Positions 50,502-63,710 of a DNA stretch of 64,000 nt are shown piece after piece. Each line of letters starts with the position of its first letter. The stretch's first letter is position 1. The position numbers and the translations under genes were made by a program. Where the stretch lies: NCBI GenBank assembly GCA_018881555.1, contig JACAXG010000007.1, forward strand, positions 5,036,643 to 5,100,642, given 5' to 3'. This DNA comes from Amblyornis subalaris. Lineage: Eukaryota; Chordata; Aves; Passeriformes; Ptilonorhynchidae. A model generated the notes under the pieces. The model was not told the DNA's origin. It searched no databases and worked only from the letters and a program-made list of their open reading frames with translations.

Positions 50502-52490
50502 GCTGGAGAATTCCTAAGCAAGTTAATGCTGCCCTCATTTTAGAGGTGTAGAAGGGAGATGCTGAGAATTTAGATTGAAAACGTTGGGCAGGAAAGTTGA
50601 CAAGTCAGAGAACAGCCTTGCCTGGAGTGAGTGATTTTGTGTGCTCAAAGAACTGCTCTCCTTGTCTTCCAGAGTAGCTGTGAACGGTCAGTTCGACCAA
50701 ATCTCTGCCTCACAGAGTAAGCACCCTGGAAAATGAATCAAAGTATACTTATGATAACTTCAGTTCTTATGCTTACGCTCTATTAAGTGGCAACTTTTTG
50801 GGATAAAGCCCAGGTTTCTAACGCAGCACTTGCCTGCATTAATATTCTCAACAGTAACAACACGCAAGTCTGTGCGTAAGATGAAATGGTGTCAGTATTT
50901 ATTCTCCTTTGTGTGCGCTTCTTAATATCACAGGAACAAGAAGCACATTTTTCCACTGAGATCAGAAACTATTTTCTGGGTAACAGAGGAAGGGTGTGAC
51001 TCTTGAAACTCTGTGCAATTCCAAAATCGGGAATAGGCATTTGCTGTCTATGGCAAATATCTCTTATCATGTCTTGTCTGATGACAACCTTGACCTAGTC
51101 CTGCCTCTGCTTCCTGCTGCCTGTGTTCCTGTCAGCTTTGCCTTTTGATTCCAGTCCCATCCTTTCCCTAGTCTATCTGTTTCTTAAATTTATGCGAATG
51201 TGGTTTTTAAATATGTATACCGTCCTGGTTTTGCAACAAAATAGAATTGTTAAAATTCAGTAGAAAAGGATTGGATTTTTCATTGTCATTTTGTGCTTTA
51301 CTAATAATTTCTCAAAGCAAAGCTCAGATGCTGTCTTTCAGTTCTAATGTGTATTTATCAAATTTCATACTAGAACTATTGCCTTGTGAGCTTTACAGTC
51401 TTAGTACATTGATATTCAATGTGCCTCTTCCTACTCTTTCAGAAACTAACTTTGCAAAAATTCAACCATGGAAAAACACAAGAAAAATGTGCTAGTATCA
51501 TTTAGAAGAGTACCTTGTCTTTCTTAATATAGATGATCAAGGCTTGTGTAATTCTGAAGTTTACTAAATGATACCTGGTGAATAAGGCTGCCTGGAAAAA
51601 GTGGTTTATCATTAAGTCTGTAATGAAACAAAAGATGCATAATTTCGCTTTGGGGGTTTCAAACATCTCCTTCATGGCACATGCTGCATTATAAAATAGT
51701 GTTTTGTAGGTGTCTCTTTTCACACTTTCTGTTTCAGAACACCTAACATTCTTCCTCTGAACTAAAAAAACAAAAAACCCTTTTTAATTCAGTTTAGTAG
51801 AGGGTGAAAGGCAAGCANCCTTTTTTTTTAAAAAGAAAAACTTCTTTTTCCGGAATGGCTTTGATATCACACACAGTGGAATCACTACTCAACTGAAAAC
51901 CATGAATAATCAACCTGAGATATTTTAGAATTGTACTCGGGTTTGTGAAAAGGGTGAAATTTCCCTACACCTACTATTCTTAAGTAAACATGAAAATTGG
52001 AAGTGTTTCTAGTATGTGTGCAGGTTCACACTTGTAAAATATATGTTCCTTTCAATTAAGATATATTACGAATTAGTTTGAAGAAAAAATTCTGTCTTTA
52101 AATACGTAATTTAAATGACAATCAAGTATACCTGACATTTGGGTCTTAAAAATTATGCATTTCCATTTTTCCCTAGTAAGTATCAAGCAATCGTGTGAAA
52201 ATCCAGAACTCTGTGTTAGGTTCTGTGTTTGATTTTCCCACGCTGACTGTGTGTGTGAGCAGTAGAATGCTACGTAATCCTGAATGAAAGCAANGTAGTT
52301 GAAGATTGTTTAATGATATCATGGAGGAAATGAGGAGCAAAGTTATGTAGTTATGAGCTTTGTATTCTCTTTATTTTGCTAAGACTTGGGGAACAACCTA
52401 GAATTACCAGAAATTCTTGCCTTCACTCACACTACTGGTCCTTGAAGTCTCTTGTGAAGTGAGCCACGTTCATCCACATCACATGTAGGT
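50502..52490. other. AT-rich unique non-coding stretch
   Basis: No gene, RNA gene or mobile element recognised; open frames are short and without motifs. Confidence 0.55.
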
Positions 52491-52604
52491 GTGGCATTTG
52501 AGAACATGGATTAATCGTGGACTTGGCAGTGTTGGGTCGATGGCTGGACCCGATGACCTTGGAGGCCTTTTCAAACCTAAATGATTTTATAATTCTGTGA
52601 ATTT
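52491..52604 (+). mobile_element. CR1 3'-end fragment, + strand
   Basis: CGTGGACTTGGCAGTGTTGG, CGATGGCTGGACCCGATGAC and CTTGGAGGCCTTTTCAAACC are the typical end of the CR1 3' UTR, followed by AAATGATTTTATAATTCTGTG as slightly decayed terminal octamers. About 115 bases remain, so the copy is strongly 5'-truncated. The right edge is firm, the left approximate. Confidence 0.93.
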
Positions 52605-55379
52605 TTTGAGTCTTTTTCCTAACGTTTCTTACCCCAAAAGAGATTAACAAAGCTGGTTTTCTGGAGGAGGTGCATAAATTACTTCTGCTTCCTGCTTCAG
52701 GTGTGCAGGTTCTTTTCTGCAGCTTTTTTTTCCCTCCCCAAGCAGGTCTGCTGTTTACTGCTTGTGGTTGCATGACATATCCATTGCTTCTACAAGGGAG
52801 GATTAGTAAAAGCAGTTGATGCTACTTTTTGTTTGTTCAGGGTTTTTTTGGTCTCCATTATTCCTCTATCTACTTTGAACTTGTGCCAATAATTTACAAT
52901 AGGGTGTTACATGCTTCTCAGGCAAGTTGCTATACTAATTTGTGAAACAGTTCTAAGCAGGATTATCAACATGGGACTTTTTTTTCCCCTGCTAACTATA
53001 TCTTTACTATAATTATTGTTTTTTTCACATTAGCCAGAAAAATCACGAATCATGTGCTCAGAGTGTGGATTCCATCTTGGTGAGATGAATCCTGGTGTCT
53101 GCTTCAGAAGGTTCATTACTGTTTTTATAAGTAGACTTCCAGTTTGTTTGAAGTGTNTAAAATAATTTCTTTCCCTTTAGAAATACATTTTGCTGCTGAA
53201 CTCTGTTGTACAGAAGTGAATCAATTTATTTAAATTACTATTCTGCACGTTGGAGATAAAAATAAATATATAAATAAATTAGCAATTTCAGACATCTGTG
53301 ACAGAATTTCTAAATGGAACAATAGGAAGAGTTACACTAAAAAATGAGAAAAGCAATACATGCTCACCTTTTAATTCTTTAAGTTTAAATGTGAAATGCT
53401 ATCTCAAAAGGCAAGAGTAAATCTCACACCTTTGGCATTTTAAATCACAGTTTTGCTTTCAAGCATGTCAGTTGTTTGAGTTAATTAGTCCTGATTCNTT
53501 TTTGAATAAACATAACTGAACAACAGAATATTATTCCTGAGCAGTCCATGCTGATGAAAACTCCCTCACCATGGGAATGTTTTATGGAGAGGTTGACACC
53601 TCTAACAAAACCAGAAGGATTTTTGATAAGCAAAAAGTTCCATGTTTTTCCTCCTGCATTCAGTCCTGTGGTACTTTCTTCAAAGGCNGACTTGAAGTTT
53701 TCCAAAAAGGTAGAAGTGCCCAATCTGAGACATTAGAGAAAGTCTGAATTTAAGAGAAAATACCTAAATTTTGCAGGGTTTATGTAAAGGGAAAAAGCAT
53801 TTGACTCTGTGTTTCAAAGAATTTTGAGGTGTTTAGAATGTGTTTGTACAGGGACTTCCAAGGACACCCAAACATTCCTAAGAAATTCACATACACACNC
53901 AGATCTAGTCCAGAACATGTCTGATAATGTTGCTAATAGATTCATTTTTTCTTGTTTTCTCCTTATTTTCTCTTGGCCATAAAATAAGATCTCAAGAGAG
54001 GCTTTCTTAACACAGAATATCTTTTTTGGCAAATTGCTCTCTGCCTGTAATTCTGCAACGTGTAATTGAAAACTAAAAATGTGATCAGTACGTTCTCAAC
54101 GAGTTCAGATAAATAAAGTAGGACTAGTTTTCCTCTTTCCCTCCTGAATTTGATTCAAATTGCTTGGATACCTTACCTCTGAAGGGAAAATATCTTTCGT
54201 TAAGTGTTCAGTTTTCAAGGCTGATATTTCATGAAGGTAAAAACATATGAAGGTAGAAGACTGGCATAACCACAAAGCTGTATCTCAAGATCTCTCACTA
54301 TTGTCTGTCAAGTGTAGGTAAGCAGCATTTATGTCGTTGTTGATTCTGNCTTACAAACATCTATATAATTTTTTATTACTTCAATGTAAAGTTTAATTTT
54401 TTTCTTTTTAAGTTCAAGGCAGGAGTAAGAGTTGTCTTCCATTCTCATTTCTGCTATCCATTGCTTCTTGTTCATTGTCTTTTCCCTTTGCAACGTACAT
54501 AATGTAATAAAGTGGATAAGGAATATGCGGTATCCCTAATACAAACTTTTTGCTCATTTCCATTGCTTTCTGTCTCTTCCATTCCATGCAAACTCATTTT
54601 CCCTCTCATTATTTTAGGTGCACTTTTTAATTAAAAAAAAATAGTTTACAAAAATGTGAAGTGCAAGTAAGAATGNAGTAGAGTTGAGTTTTAATCAAAT
54701 ATTTTTATATTTGCTTGTTATTTCTTTTATTGCTTTACTTCTTAGTAACTCTGTGAGGTTTTTCTCAGTTAACTATGNGGAGAAAATTTTTAAATTATTT
54801 TTAGTACACTGAATTGTGCTTGTATGAATATATGAAGATTACTGTTTGGAAGCCCTCAGTTAGCTTTTTAAGTCTGTGAAAGAATAACTCGAAGTTAGGT
54901 TTTAATAGCATTGATTGCTGTTGGTTAGTCTAAATCACATTTTATCTAAACCACAATTGCAAAACACTGGAAGAGAGAAAGGCCATTAAATACACCTCTT
55001 GTGAGACAGTCCATCTTCAGAATCATGTTATTACTCCCAGATAAACATTGAGAAGATGAAAAACCATAAAATCAGTCTTTAATCCTTTGGCCATCTCCAA
55101 AATTACCAGAAAAAGAAAAATATCATTTTCAAAAATTTTAAAAAATTCTTGCAAATAGGTGAGTAGAGTTTGCATGAAAAGCTTGTCAGTCCATCTGTAC
55201 AAAGTGAAGGAGGATTTATTAATAATCAATATGTCTGATGTATTAGTCTGCCCTAATATAGCAACTGTGTTTTTCAGACAACATAGATGAGTTAAGATTT
55301 AGACACATATGAAAAGAAGGAAAGTAGAAGCTACCCAAACTACAAAGATAGCTTAGGCTTTACGTTTTACTCTACGTCC
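52605..55379. other. AT-rich unique non-coding stretch
   Basis: Nothing recognisable beyond short chance frames. Frames at 53548-53736 (+) and 53481-53723 (-) overlap on opposite strands and have no motif. Confidence 0.55.
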
Positions 55380-55935
55380 ACCACAAGAGTCACACCGTGT
55401 GCCTGAGGGTGTTGTCCAAACACTTCTTCAGCTCTGTCAGGCTTGGTGCTGTGACCACTTNCCTGANGAGCCTGTTCCAGTGCCCAACCACGCTCTGGCT
55501 GAAAAACCTTTTCCTGATATCCAACCTAAACCTCCTCTGGCTCAGTTTCAAGCCATTTCCTTGAGTCTTGTCACTGGTCACCACAGAGAAAAGATCNGTG
55601 GTGGTGACCTCTGATCACCACCTCTTCCCCTCGAAAGGATGTTGAGATCACACTGAGGTCTCCCCTCAGTCTGCTCTTCTCCAGCCTGAACAGACNAAGT
55701 AACCTCAGCCACTCCTCATAAGGCTTCCCCAGACCCTTCATCATCCATGTGGCCCTTCTTTGGAAGCTCTTTAATAGCTTAATGTCTTTTTTGTATTATG
55801 CCACCCAAAACTGCCCCCAGGACTCGAGGTGAAGCCTCTTCAGTGCAGAGCAGAGAGGGACAATCTTCTCCCTTGCCTGGCTGGTGAAACAGATGAGAAC
55901 AGGGCTGAGCTTATGATCAACTGTTCCTGTTTAAC
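55380..55935 (-). mobile_element. CR1 LINE fragment, minus strand
   Basis: Read on the + strand, the reverse complement of CR1 runs in order: GAGGGTGTTGTCCAAACACTT, CTGTCAGGCTTGGTGCTGTG, GAGCCTGTTCCAGTGCCCAA, AACCTTTTCCTGATATCCAA, TGTCACTGGTCACCACAGAG, CTTCTCCAGCCTGAACAGAC and finally CTTGCCTGGCTGGTGAAAC. The segment covers the 3' UTR and the last part of ORF2. Similarity weakens after about 55893; a final ATGATCAACTGTTCC may be the last CR1-like piece. The octamer end expected on the left is not visible, so the element has probably lost its 3' tip. Several Ns fall within it. Confidence 0.93.
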
Positions 55936-57802
55936 CTTTCACACTTTTTCTCAAACTGGCGTGTGAGAAAATGAGAGGGCTTGNTAGGCATAATCAGTCA
56001 TTCCCAAAGGGCAGTCCTGTGGCAGTCCAGCCATCAGCTCTGGCTGGTCACAGGAGCCAGCAGAAGTGNGCAGCCTCAGGGAGCCTGTGGGCAGCATAGG
56101 CCCGGTGGCTGGCATAGCACCTGCACAGGGGAAATTTGTCTAGCTGTGCTGAGCAGATTCAGCTTAACTTGTGGAGATCTGATGATTTTAATCCAGATAA
56201 AAGTGAACACCTACTTGTGAAGCAATGGAAACTGCAATATAAGTGTTCAAAAAAAATAGAAATAAGAATATATTTTACAAGTGTTACTTGGGAGGTTTCA
56301 TCTTCACAGTTAATGAGAATTTTCTTTCTTCCTATATCTGTTTTATTAAGATAATATTAGATATAAGTAGTGGAAAATACTGAAGAGGACATGAGATGAT
56401 GTCATGATGTAACTGTCTTTACCATTACATTTAAGATTCCAAACAAAGTTGTGTGGTTTTCCCTGGGAGAAAGCAACCATGCCTTCAGATGTTTTTAGTG
56501 GTTTTTTTCATGTTTGCTTTTGTTGTCATTCCTCCACTTCAGCTCTGAGCGTTATCAACAAACGATGACAAATACAAGTTTCTTACCACCCTGTTCCTAA
56601 TGCATCATTTACTGCATCGATGGGGCTTCTTTTTCCTTAAAAAAAACACCCCCACGGCCCCATTTTGTTCCCAAGAAAGATCTTTGTCTTGCTTACCCTT
56701 CTTCAAAAGCTTGTATTGACTAGCGGTGATGCAGAATGTCATGCAAATGCTTGCTACTACTTAGGAGCTATGCTTGCTTAGCCTCGNTTCTATTAATAAT
56801 GGTGTGAAAATAACAGTGCTATAATAAGCAAAGCCATAAATGCTGGTCTAATAATTGTATGCTGCCATCTAGTTTATAGGCTTTATGGAGACTGCAGTTA
56901 GAATGTTATGAAGAGTTATACAGATCTTTAATTGCACAATCTTTTAAATTATGCAGTCCATGAACACGTTTTTTTCCAGCGCCTCATACTGAAGCAGTTA
57001 ATTTTATATCCCCGTAGTTCCAGATATCAAAGAGTTTCTTTCAAGAAGTCTATGTTTCCATATCAGCCAAGTTCTGAGGTTTTCTGATTGTTGTTTTTTT
57101 TTTTCCTTGAAGGTTTCTTTCATAGCTAANTTCTGAAAATGGCTATGTGCAAAACTGCCCCTAGTTTTAATTTTCAAGGAAGTCTANAGTTTTAGCAGGA
57201 AGAAATTACTTACATTTTGTGAATGGAGAGAGNGAGTGAGTGGTTACTCAGTAGGTGCCAGCATATGATCTATAATGATGCCCATAAAAAAACCAAAAAT
57301 GTGCTTTTTTCCCCGGCCATAGATACTTAGATAGCAAGTGTTCATTGCTCAGTGATTACTATACGTGGTCTTTAATCACATAAATAAATAAATAAGTTTA
57401 TCAATTCTGATACTTGTTTTCAGGCATGAAATGTAGCTCCTAATGTGTATAAGAGCTCTTTATACTTGCTTGCCTTTCTAAAAACATTATCTGTGCTTGA
57501 TTTGGTATGGATTCCACGGATAGTCAATTCTGCAGAGCCAATTCCCAGAGAGGACTAGGGGTCAGTCTAGGGCCGAGCTCATGCACCTCCTGGGAAAGAA
57601 AATGACCTTTAACAAGCAAAATTTGCATTACATTAAAAGTATATCCTACTGTGAAAACTGGGTAAATTTTTAATGTATGTTGGCATGTATTTTTGAATAC
57701 AGTAGAAATATTTTTCACATCCAGAAAGAGACTGAAAAACATTGTGTTTCCAGTGTGTGTCAGCGGGTAGTGAAAGGGGAAGGGCACAAGGACTGGAGAT
57801 AG

Positions 57803-57804
<2 letters not shown>
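55936..57804. other. Unique stretch with a short GC-rich patch
   Basis: Immediately after the CR1, 56010-56130 is GC-rich (GTGGCTGGCATAGCACC and similar) but not recognisable. It may be a further piece of the insertion or another repeat. The rest is AT-rich without identifiable features. Confidence 0.45.

Positions 57805-57841
<37 letters not shown>
57805..57841 (+). repeat. (TA)18 microsatellite
   Basis: Eighteen uninterrupted TA units from 57805 to 57840, plus one T. Perfect dinucleotide arrays of this length are usually length-polymorphic and can form cruciforms. No coding sequence overlaps it convincingly. Confidence 0.97.
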
Positions 57842-57845
<4 letters not shown>

Positions 57846-60800
57846 TTTGAAAGTTCTCAAGAAAATGTGATTAGATTACATGAATTCTCTTAAGAATCTG
57901 TTCCTCTTTCTCTCCCACCTTATCAATTATGCATGCAAGTGCCTGCAGTAGATATACTTTGTGTACTGAGAAAATGACCCAGAGGATATCTACATTTTCC
58001 TTGGGAAAACAAGCTAAAAGCAAACAAATATAGTTTACCTCAAGATGTTTTATACTTTGCTGAGATTGGGTGATGATGTACTCAGTTGTAACTGGTGGGG
58101 AAGAGAAGTCACTGAAAATAAACTCAAGACTGAAGGACTGTAATGACAAGCAGCAAAAAAAAAAAAAGAGAATATATGACTGAATAATGATGCTTAAATT
58201 GACTGTCCTCTGCTTTAGCAATTATGGCCAGCGTTTCTCCAACACACATTTTCAATCGCAATCCATAGAGGAAGGTGGAAAATCCTTTAATTAAGTTTGA
58301 ATTCTTTGAACTGTAATCTCAGAATAATNTATTCACAACTCAATCTTTGTTTTTATGGGGTAAAATAACCTTCTCCAGAATATCACTTCTGTGCTGTTTC
58401 TTCATTATAGAAAGATGGACCAGGATTTTTAAAAATGTGAGTTTAGAAAAATGGCTTTGAGTGAAAAACAACAACAGATGTCTGATTATTCCATGGGAAC
58501 CTTATTGTCATTCATTCTAAATCTCCTCTTGATATAATTTAACATAAATAACTCAGAATAAGTAAAATAGAGTATGAAAAATGTCATTTGACAGAGATAA
58601 AATTATAAAGTAGTTTAAAGTGGTGCCGGGATTTTACTAGCTGAATTAAATGTTTACTGCAGATATACGGATGTTTCATCTGAAGAGAAAGCACATTGAA
58701 GTTTTATCATTTATATGTATTGGCATAAACACACAATTCACCTTCCCAGTCATAAACAGAAATATATATCAATTGTGTTCCAAATGCTGAGACAATACCG
58801 TGTTCTATGTGAAAGAACAGGTCTTACTGCCTTCAAGAAATCCTATTACATTTTAGTGACTTTTTGTAGGCAGTGATGCACCGTGCACTAGAGCTTCAGA
58901 GCAAGTTTTTTATCAGAAACCAAGCAAATTAACAGTATTTTTCTTAATTAATATTGAGGCATATTGAAAGAGCCAGAAATGAGACTAGACTCTAAGACAA
59001 AAGGAAAGAAAAGTAATAATCTTCTAGAGAAANAGTTTATTTTATATTATTAGTTGAAAGANAATTAAATTATTCATCAATACTTGAGAGTTACGCTTCA
59101 ATTAAAGTTTCATTTCTTCGTGCCTTTAAAAATTATAATAAATGGTTAATAGCTAACAATTCTCATAAGTACATTAGTAACTAATGATGCAACTCATAAA
59201 CATAAAAATTTTAGGTGAATCTAACACAAAAATTTAGCATCTATCATTTCCCATTTTTATCAGAATTCTTTCAAAGGAAATGTTACATACTTGCATACAG
59301 TGAAAAATTTTATCAGTCGCATTTTAAAATAAAGAAAAAGTTTGTCCGCTGGACTAGAAATATCAGGCTTGGGTTACAAAACAGTCAGATTTGTATTAAG
59401 AGATAGCCTAGAGTTCAATTACGCTTTCTGACTTTCTTGATAATATCTACAGTTATTTATGTTCATTGTTAAAATGTTTACGTTGATTTATATATTTCCT
59501 GTATTTAAAAACATTTTTATGCCTTTTTTTATTATTATTATTTCCTTGGTGAGATATTGAAATACCTCTTGAAGAGTTGAAAATCACTTTCTTCTGGTTT
59601 TAGCTCCACCTGCAAAAGATAGTAATTTAAATCCCAGTATGAAGTATTGTCCAATTAATTTTAGGGTCTTTTGTTGTTTCTCTTAAGTCTGCTAGACTGT
59701 TTGCTAAAGACTGCTTCCTGGATAAGTCTCTTATGTCTAGATCCACTTGGATCTAAGGAAAATATATGTAAATGGTTGGGTGTAGACTATAGGGACCAGC
59801 TCCTGGTCTTTGGACTTCATCTGCCTTTGTTTAGTTACCCAAAGATTTCATGAGCCTTACTGTCTCTGTACCTCTTATTTGGAAAAGAGAAATATCGGTG
59901 TTTCCACGGATGAGGTATGAAACAGCTATCAAGCTATTTTAGATATAATTATGTTCCCAAGTATGCCATGTTAAATTTTCTTTAGTGATATTTGATTTAA
60001 ATATACATGTAGCTTATGTTAGTTTTGATTTTTTTTTCTAACTGAATAGTTAGAATATAGTTCTAACAATATTGTAGAGTTTTAACTCTCAAAAGGGTGA
60101 AACAATCCACTTTCATTAGGAAAATATGTACTGCAATGAAATATATGATGTGGGATATAAAACCTTCAAAGAAAACAAAAAAAAATTCCATATAATGCCT
60201 TAAAATGATTTTTAATGCAAGGTGCCATTTTCCTAGTTCACAAAAAAAGGAATAAACTGCAATAGAACTCTTGAACACACTTTTCAGCTTCAATGGATCG
60301 AGTTGAATAGGTCTCTTTTTCCCTGGATTATCACTGCCTGGGTATTGAAATAATGTTCCTTGTGAGCTGAAATTTCGTCTTTGGTAACAAAGGGAACTGA
60401 AAGAGCTTTTTAGAAGTTAGCACCGTTATTATGAAGCCTCTTCCTTTGTTAGCATTAAACTACTAGAGCCAATTATGGCATGACATTGTTGTGACAATTA
60501 ATGCTTAAAAAAAATATTTTCAAATAACTGTAACTCAAGAATATGATAGCTATTCATTCATAGTTTATCTTTCCTCTTAGTGATACCCTAAAAATGAGTC
60601 CTTAAGGGCATAAGAATGTGCTTATTTAATATTGCTTTTAAGACATTTATTGTATCAGAGAAGTCCCTGGCCCTACACCATAAAATGGCACAGCTTTTAT
60701 AAATTCCAAAAGTCTAGTTCCAGCTATTGTCAGCTCCTGGGCCACCAGACTGGAGCTTCCTGCAATTACTAAGAGTGGCTGAAAACGTGCAAGAGTCACA

Positions 60801-62825
60801 GGGATGTGCACATAGCTCTTAATCACAAAGAAACGGTTCACAAACTGAAAAGGAGTGGAAAAGAATATGATAAAAACTACTAAGATAGCAAGTGCAAAAG
60901 CTGAAGGCTAATGAAGGAAATTAAAATTGAGTTTCCTTGCCGATTCAGATGACTTTACCATATGTACTGTTGGTGTATCAGGCAAATGAACGTTTGTGAG
61001 TTGGTATCTTTTACTGTTACAGCAAGGACTATAGAAACGGAACAGTTATTTTGAAATGTGATTTCTGGCTAGATTTGTATTAGGTCAATGTTGTGTATCA
61101 TCCAAAAACTTCCAGTCTATTTGAGAATGATTTTTCTATTTCCTGATACCTATGCTTTATTCATGTGATGCTAGATCGGGCTTGTACCATAAAAGATGAG
61201 GAAGGAGCAAATTCGGTCAAAGCCAAACACCTGAGGTATTGTACACTGAAAATATGATTTTTGCAGCAAGTGGGAGAATACCAGGAGGAAATCGGATCTG
61301 CCAGGCCATTCCCGGGGACAAAGCATGTTCCTTGCTTGGTATTTGATCTGCAANTTTTCACAGTTCAAATTGCAGTGATAAGCATGAAATGAAAATTAGA
61401 TGTGACAGAATATGGCTGCAGCCTTTAAGAAAGTTTGCTCATTTGCGAGCTTTTGGAGAACACGGGGTCAGCAGAGTGCCCCAGAAAAGTGGCATTACAT
61501 CCCATAAAATACGGTTACGCTTTTTTGCTTAACTACATGTGAGGTTCTCTGACAGAATCAAAGCTTAAAGATCAAACTGGCCTAATCTGCATGTGGCAGC
61601 TAGTAGAGCTAAAATACTAAACACGTTATTCCATCTCTTCATCAGTAAGGCTACACACGGGTTTTACAGAACTGATTGAAAACCTTCAGCGAGGATCGTG
61701 TGAAAATATGAAGTGGAACATTGATTAAATAGTTATATTTTAAGTAAGTTANTTGAATATCCTCATTTTTCTGCTCTCCAGTCTTCTTTCCAATGAAGTT
61801 CAGCACTTTAACCTTCTGACTATTGAAACTCTTCAGAGAAAGCAGCACTTCTTTGGTAGTAATCAGAGCCCTGAACGGCATGGGATCGTTTCCCTGGTTT
61901 GGTAGGTTCTCAGATTAAAAGATGGTTGATTTTTTTTCTTTCTGTGTTGTCTACAATTATAATATGTCTGAAAAGTAGTTTAGAATAAAATCTTCAAACT
62001 GAGGTCCAGGCTGCAGTCAGAAAAATTATTTGAAGGGTAACAGTGTGACTTGAAGGACAGGCACATACCGAGGAGATTTCAAAAGACTGGGAAAGGTCGC
62101 AGTAAGGGAGAAGGGGCTTACAGGTAAAAAAGACAGAACAGAAGGATGAACTGAGGAGGTGAAGAGGACAATAGGTCTGCAGAATNTAATACATAGTGAA
62201 AATTGAATCCATAAAAGATGGAAAGCAACACTGGAATAATAAAGATATACTACCCGTGCGCTACAAAGTCTGATGAGAAATTAAAGGGGAGATTCTTTCA
62301 AAAAAGGCTATTTGAAGACAAAGTGAGGGTATAGAGAAAATTTTTGTAGATCATGATCGGAAAGCTTAGAAAATATGGGAGAAAACTGAAAGGGAAGTCT
62401 CTGAAGTAATGTAATTGACAAGGTTGACAGCCTCCCAACCAAACTGAAGAAGATAATGAGCATGTGGAGTTACATATTTTTAAATCTGTTGAACAAATGT
62501 AATACTTGAGAATGCAAAATGCATTAATGAGCTTATTTGCAATGCCACTGACCATGGTGAATTTTTGAAGGGAAACTGAGCTTTTCTGACAAATACTGCA
62601 GGAAAGCTAAAGCAAAAGATCTTTGCTTTGTAAGAGCATAACTCTTGCAAAGAAGTTAGATGACTGATTTTTTAAAATATGTCAGTGTTGATTAAGTAGA
62701 TCAAAATGCTAAATGAAACAGAGATATTGAAAAATATCCATTCCAAGTACTTGCTTTGAGTTTCCTCATACAAATGTGGAATTAGGCACGTAGCAATACG
62801 TACACTAAAAAGAATGTGATGATTA
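57842..62825. other. AT-rich unique non-coding stretch
   Basis: No gene, RNA gene or mobile element recognised. Short open frames only, the longest being 116 codons on the minus strand (57871-58221) with a hydrophobic, phenylalanine-rich composition typical of AT-rich chance frames. Confidence 0.55.
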
Positions 62826-62879
62826 TAAATTGTACTTTAAAATACAGTTTTTTAAAGCTATATTTTAAAGTGCAATTTA
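62826..62879. repeat. Near-perfect 19-bp hairpin, 54 bases in all
   Basis: The left arm at 62826-62844 (core TTGTACTTTAAAATA) and right arm at 62861-62879 (core TATTTTAAAGTGCAA) are reverse complements with one T/G difference, which would be a wobble pair in RNA. Inside the 16-base loop, AGTTT and AAGCT can pair further (62846-62850 with 62855-62859). The whole is the size of a small pre-miRNA or a tiny palindromic transposon relic, but it is very AT-rich. No target-site duplication was seen. Confidence 0.85.
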
Positions 62880-63688
62880 GGGAATTGAATTATCCCAAAT
62901 GTGTTTATACCAGCAGTATCTAGTAAATGAATCTCAAACCATTTGAATGAGTTTGTTATTGAATGAAATTGATATATAACATTTAAGATTACACCAATCC
63001 ATTTTTTTCATTTTCAGAATTTTTAAGTTGACCTGTGCTCTTTTTTATCTCATCACCTTTGAAATCACATTGGGATCTAAATACACATAAGGCTAAATAT
63101 TTTTGTAAGGGTTTTTCAAACAAAGGTGTGCTTTCATGGTGATAAAGGACCATTCATCATGACCCTTTTACTTGATTCTTTTCTGCTTTGCAAGGTGCCT
63201 AAACTTTTAACTGTTCTTAAAAATTGCTCGCTAACTTCATCATCTTACAGGTAATACCAGAATACAAAGTGAAATTACTCTTTGAGCCTTCCTAGTCATC
63301 AATTTTTACTCCCTTTTCCTACTTTATTCTTTATTTTTATCCACATCCCCAGAGTACCTAATTTTGATAGAAAATGTTCTTAATCTCTAGACTGTGAATT
63401 TCGTGAATCTCAATCATATTGCTGTTGATGGTTTAGCCTTCTTAATGGTTATAAATATTTAACAGTGGGTGCCATTAGACTAATTAGGGTGTGTGCTCTA
63501 GTCATTTCACATGTGGACTCTTACAAAATTTTCCTGTTTAATAATTGACACTTAAAATCTGTTTAAAAAAAAAAACATAAAAATCTGTTCTGCAAATAAC
63601 TTCTTGCTGTTGTACCACCTCTCAGCTGGGCCATCTACCAGTACAAACCCGAGATGTGTAAGATAAATCTTCACATGTAGAATCCAGC
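62880..63688. other. AT-rich unique non-coding stretch
   Basis: No gene recognised. A pyrimidine-rich acceptor directly abutting a donor-like sequence (CATCATCTTACAG then GTAATA) occurs at 63250/63251. Confidence 0.5.
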
Positions 63689-63710
63689 TTTTTTTTTTTT
63701 TTTTTTTTTT
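63689..63710 (+). repeat. T22 homopolymer
   Basis: A run of 22 T leads straight into ACAG (63711-63714), giving an extreme pyrimidine tract in front of an acceptor-like AG. It could equally be the poly-A tail of a minus-strand retrocopy, though none is recognisable to the right on that strand. Confidence 0.9.

Noticed and set aside
50134..50543. 127-codon frame across the CpG cluster as a coding exon
   Set aside because: A comparable frame is open on the opposite strand and neither shows a domain; the composition explains the openness. The CpG cluster is kept as a finding without a coding claim.
57871..58221. 116-codon minus-strand frame as a membrane protein
   Set aside because: The hydrophobic Phe/Leu/Ile-rich run comes from A-rich sequence read on the opposite strand; it begins next to a microsatellite and has no recognisable signal or domain.
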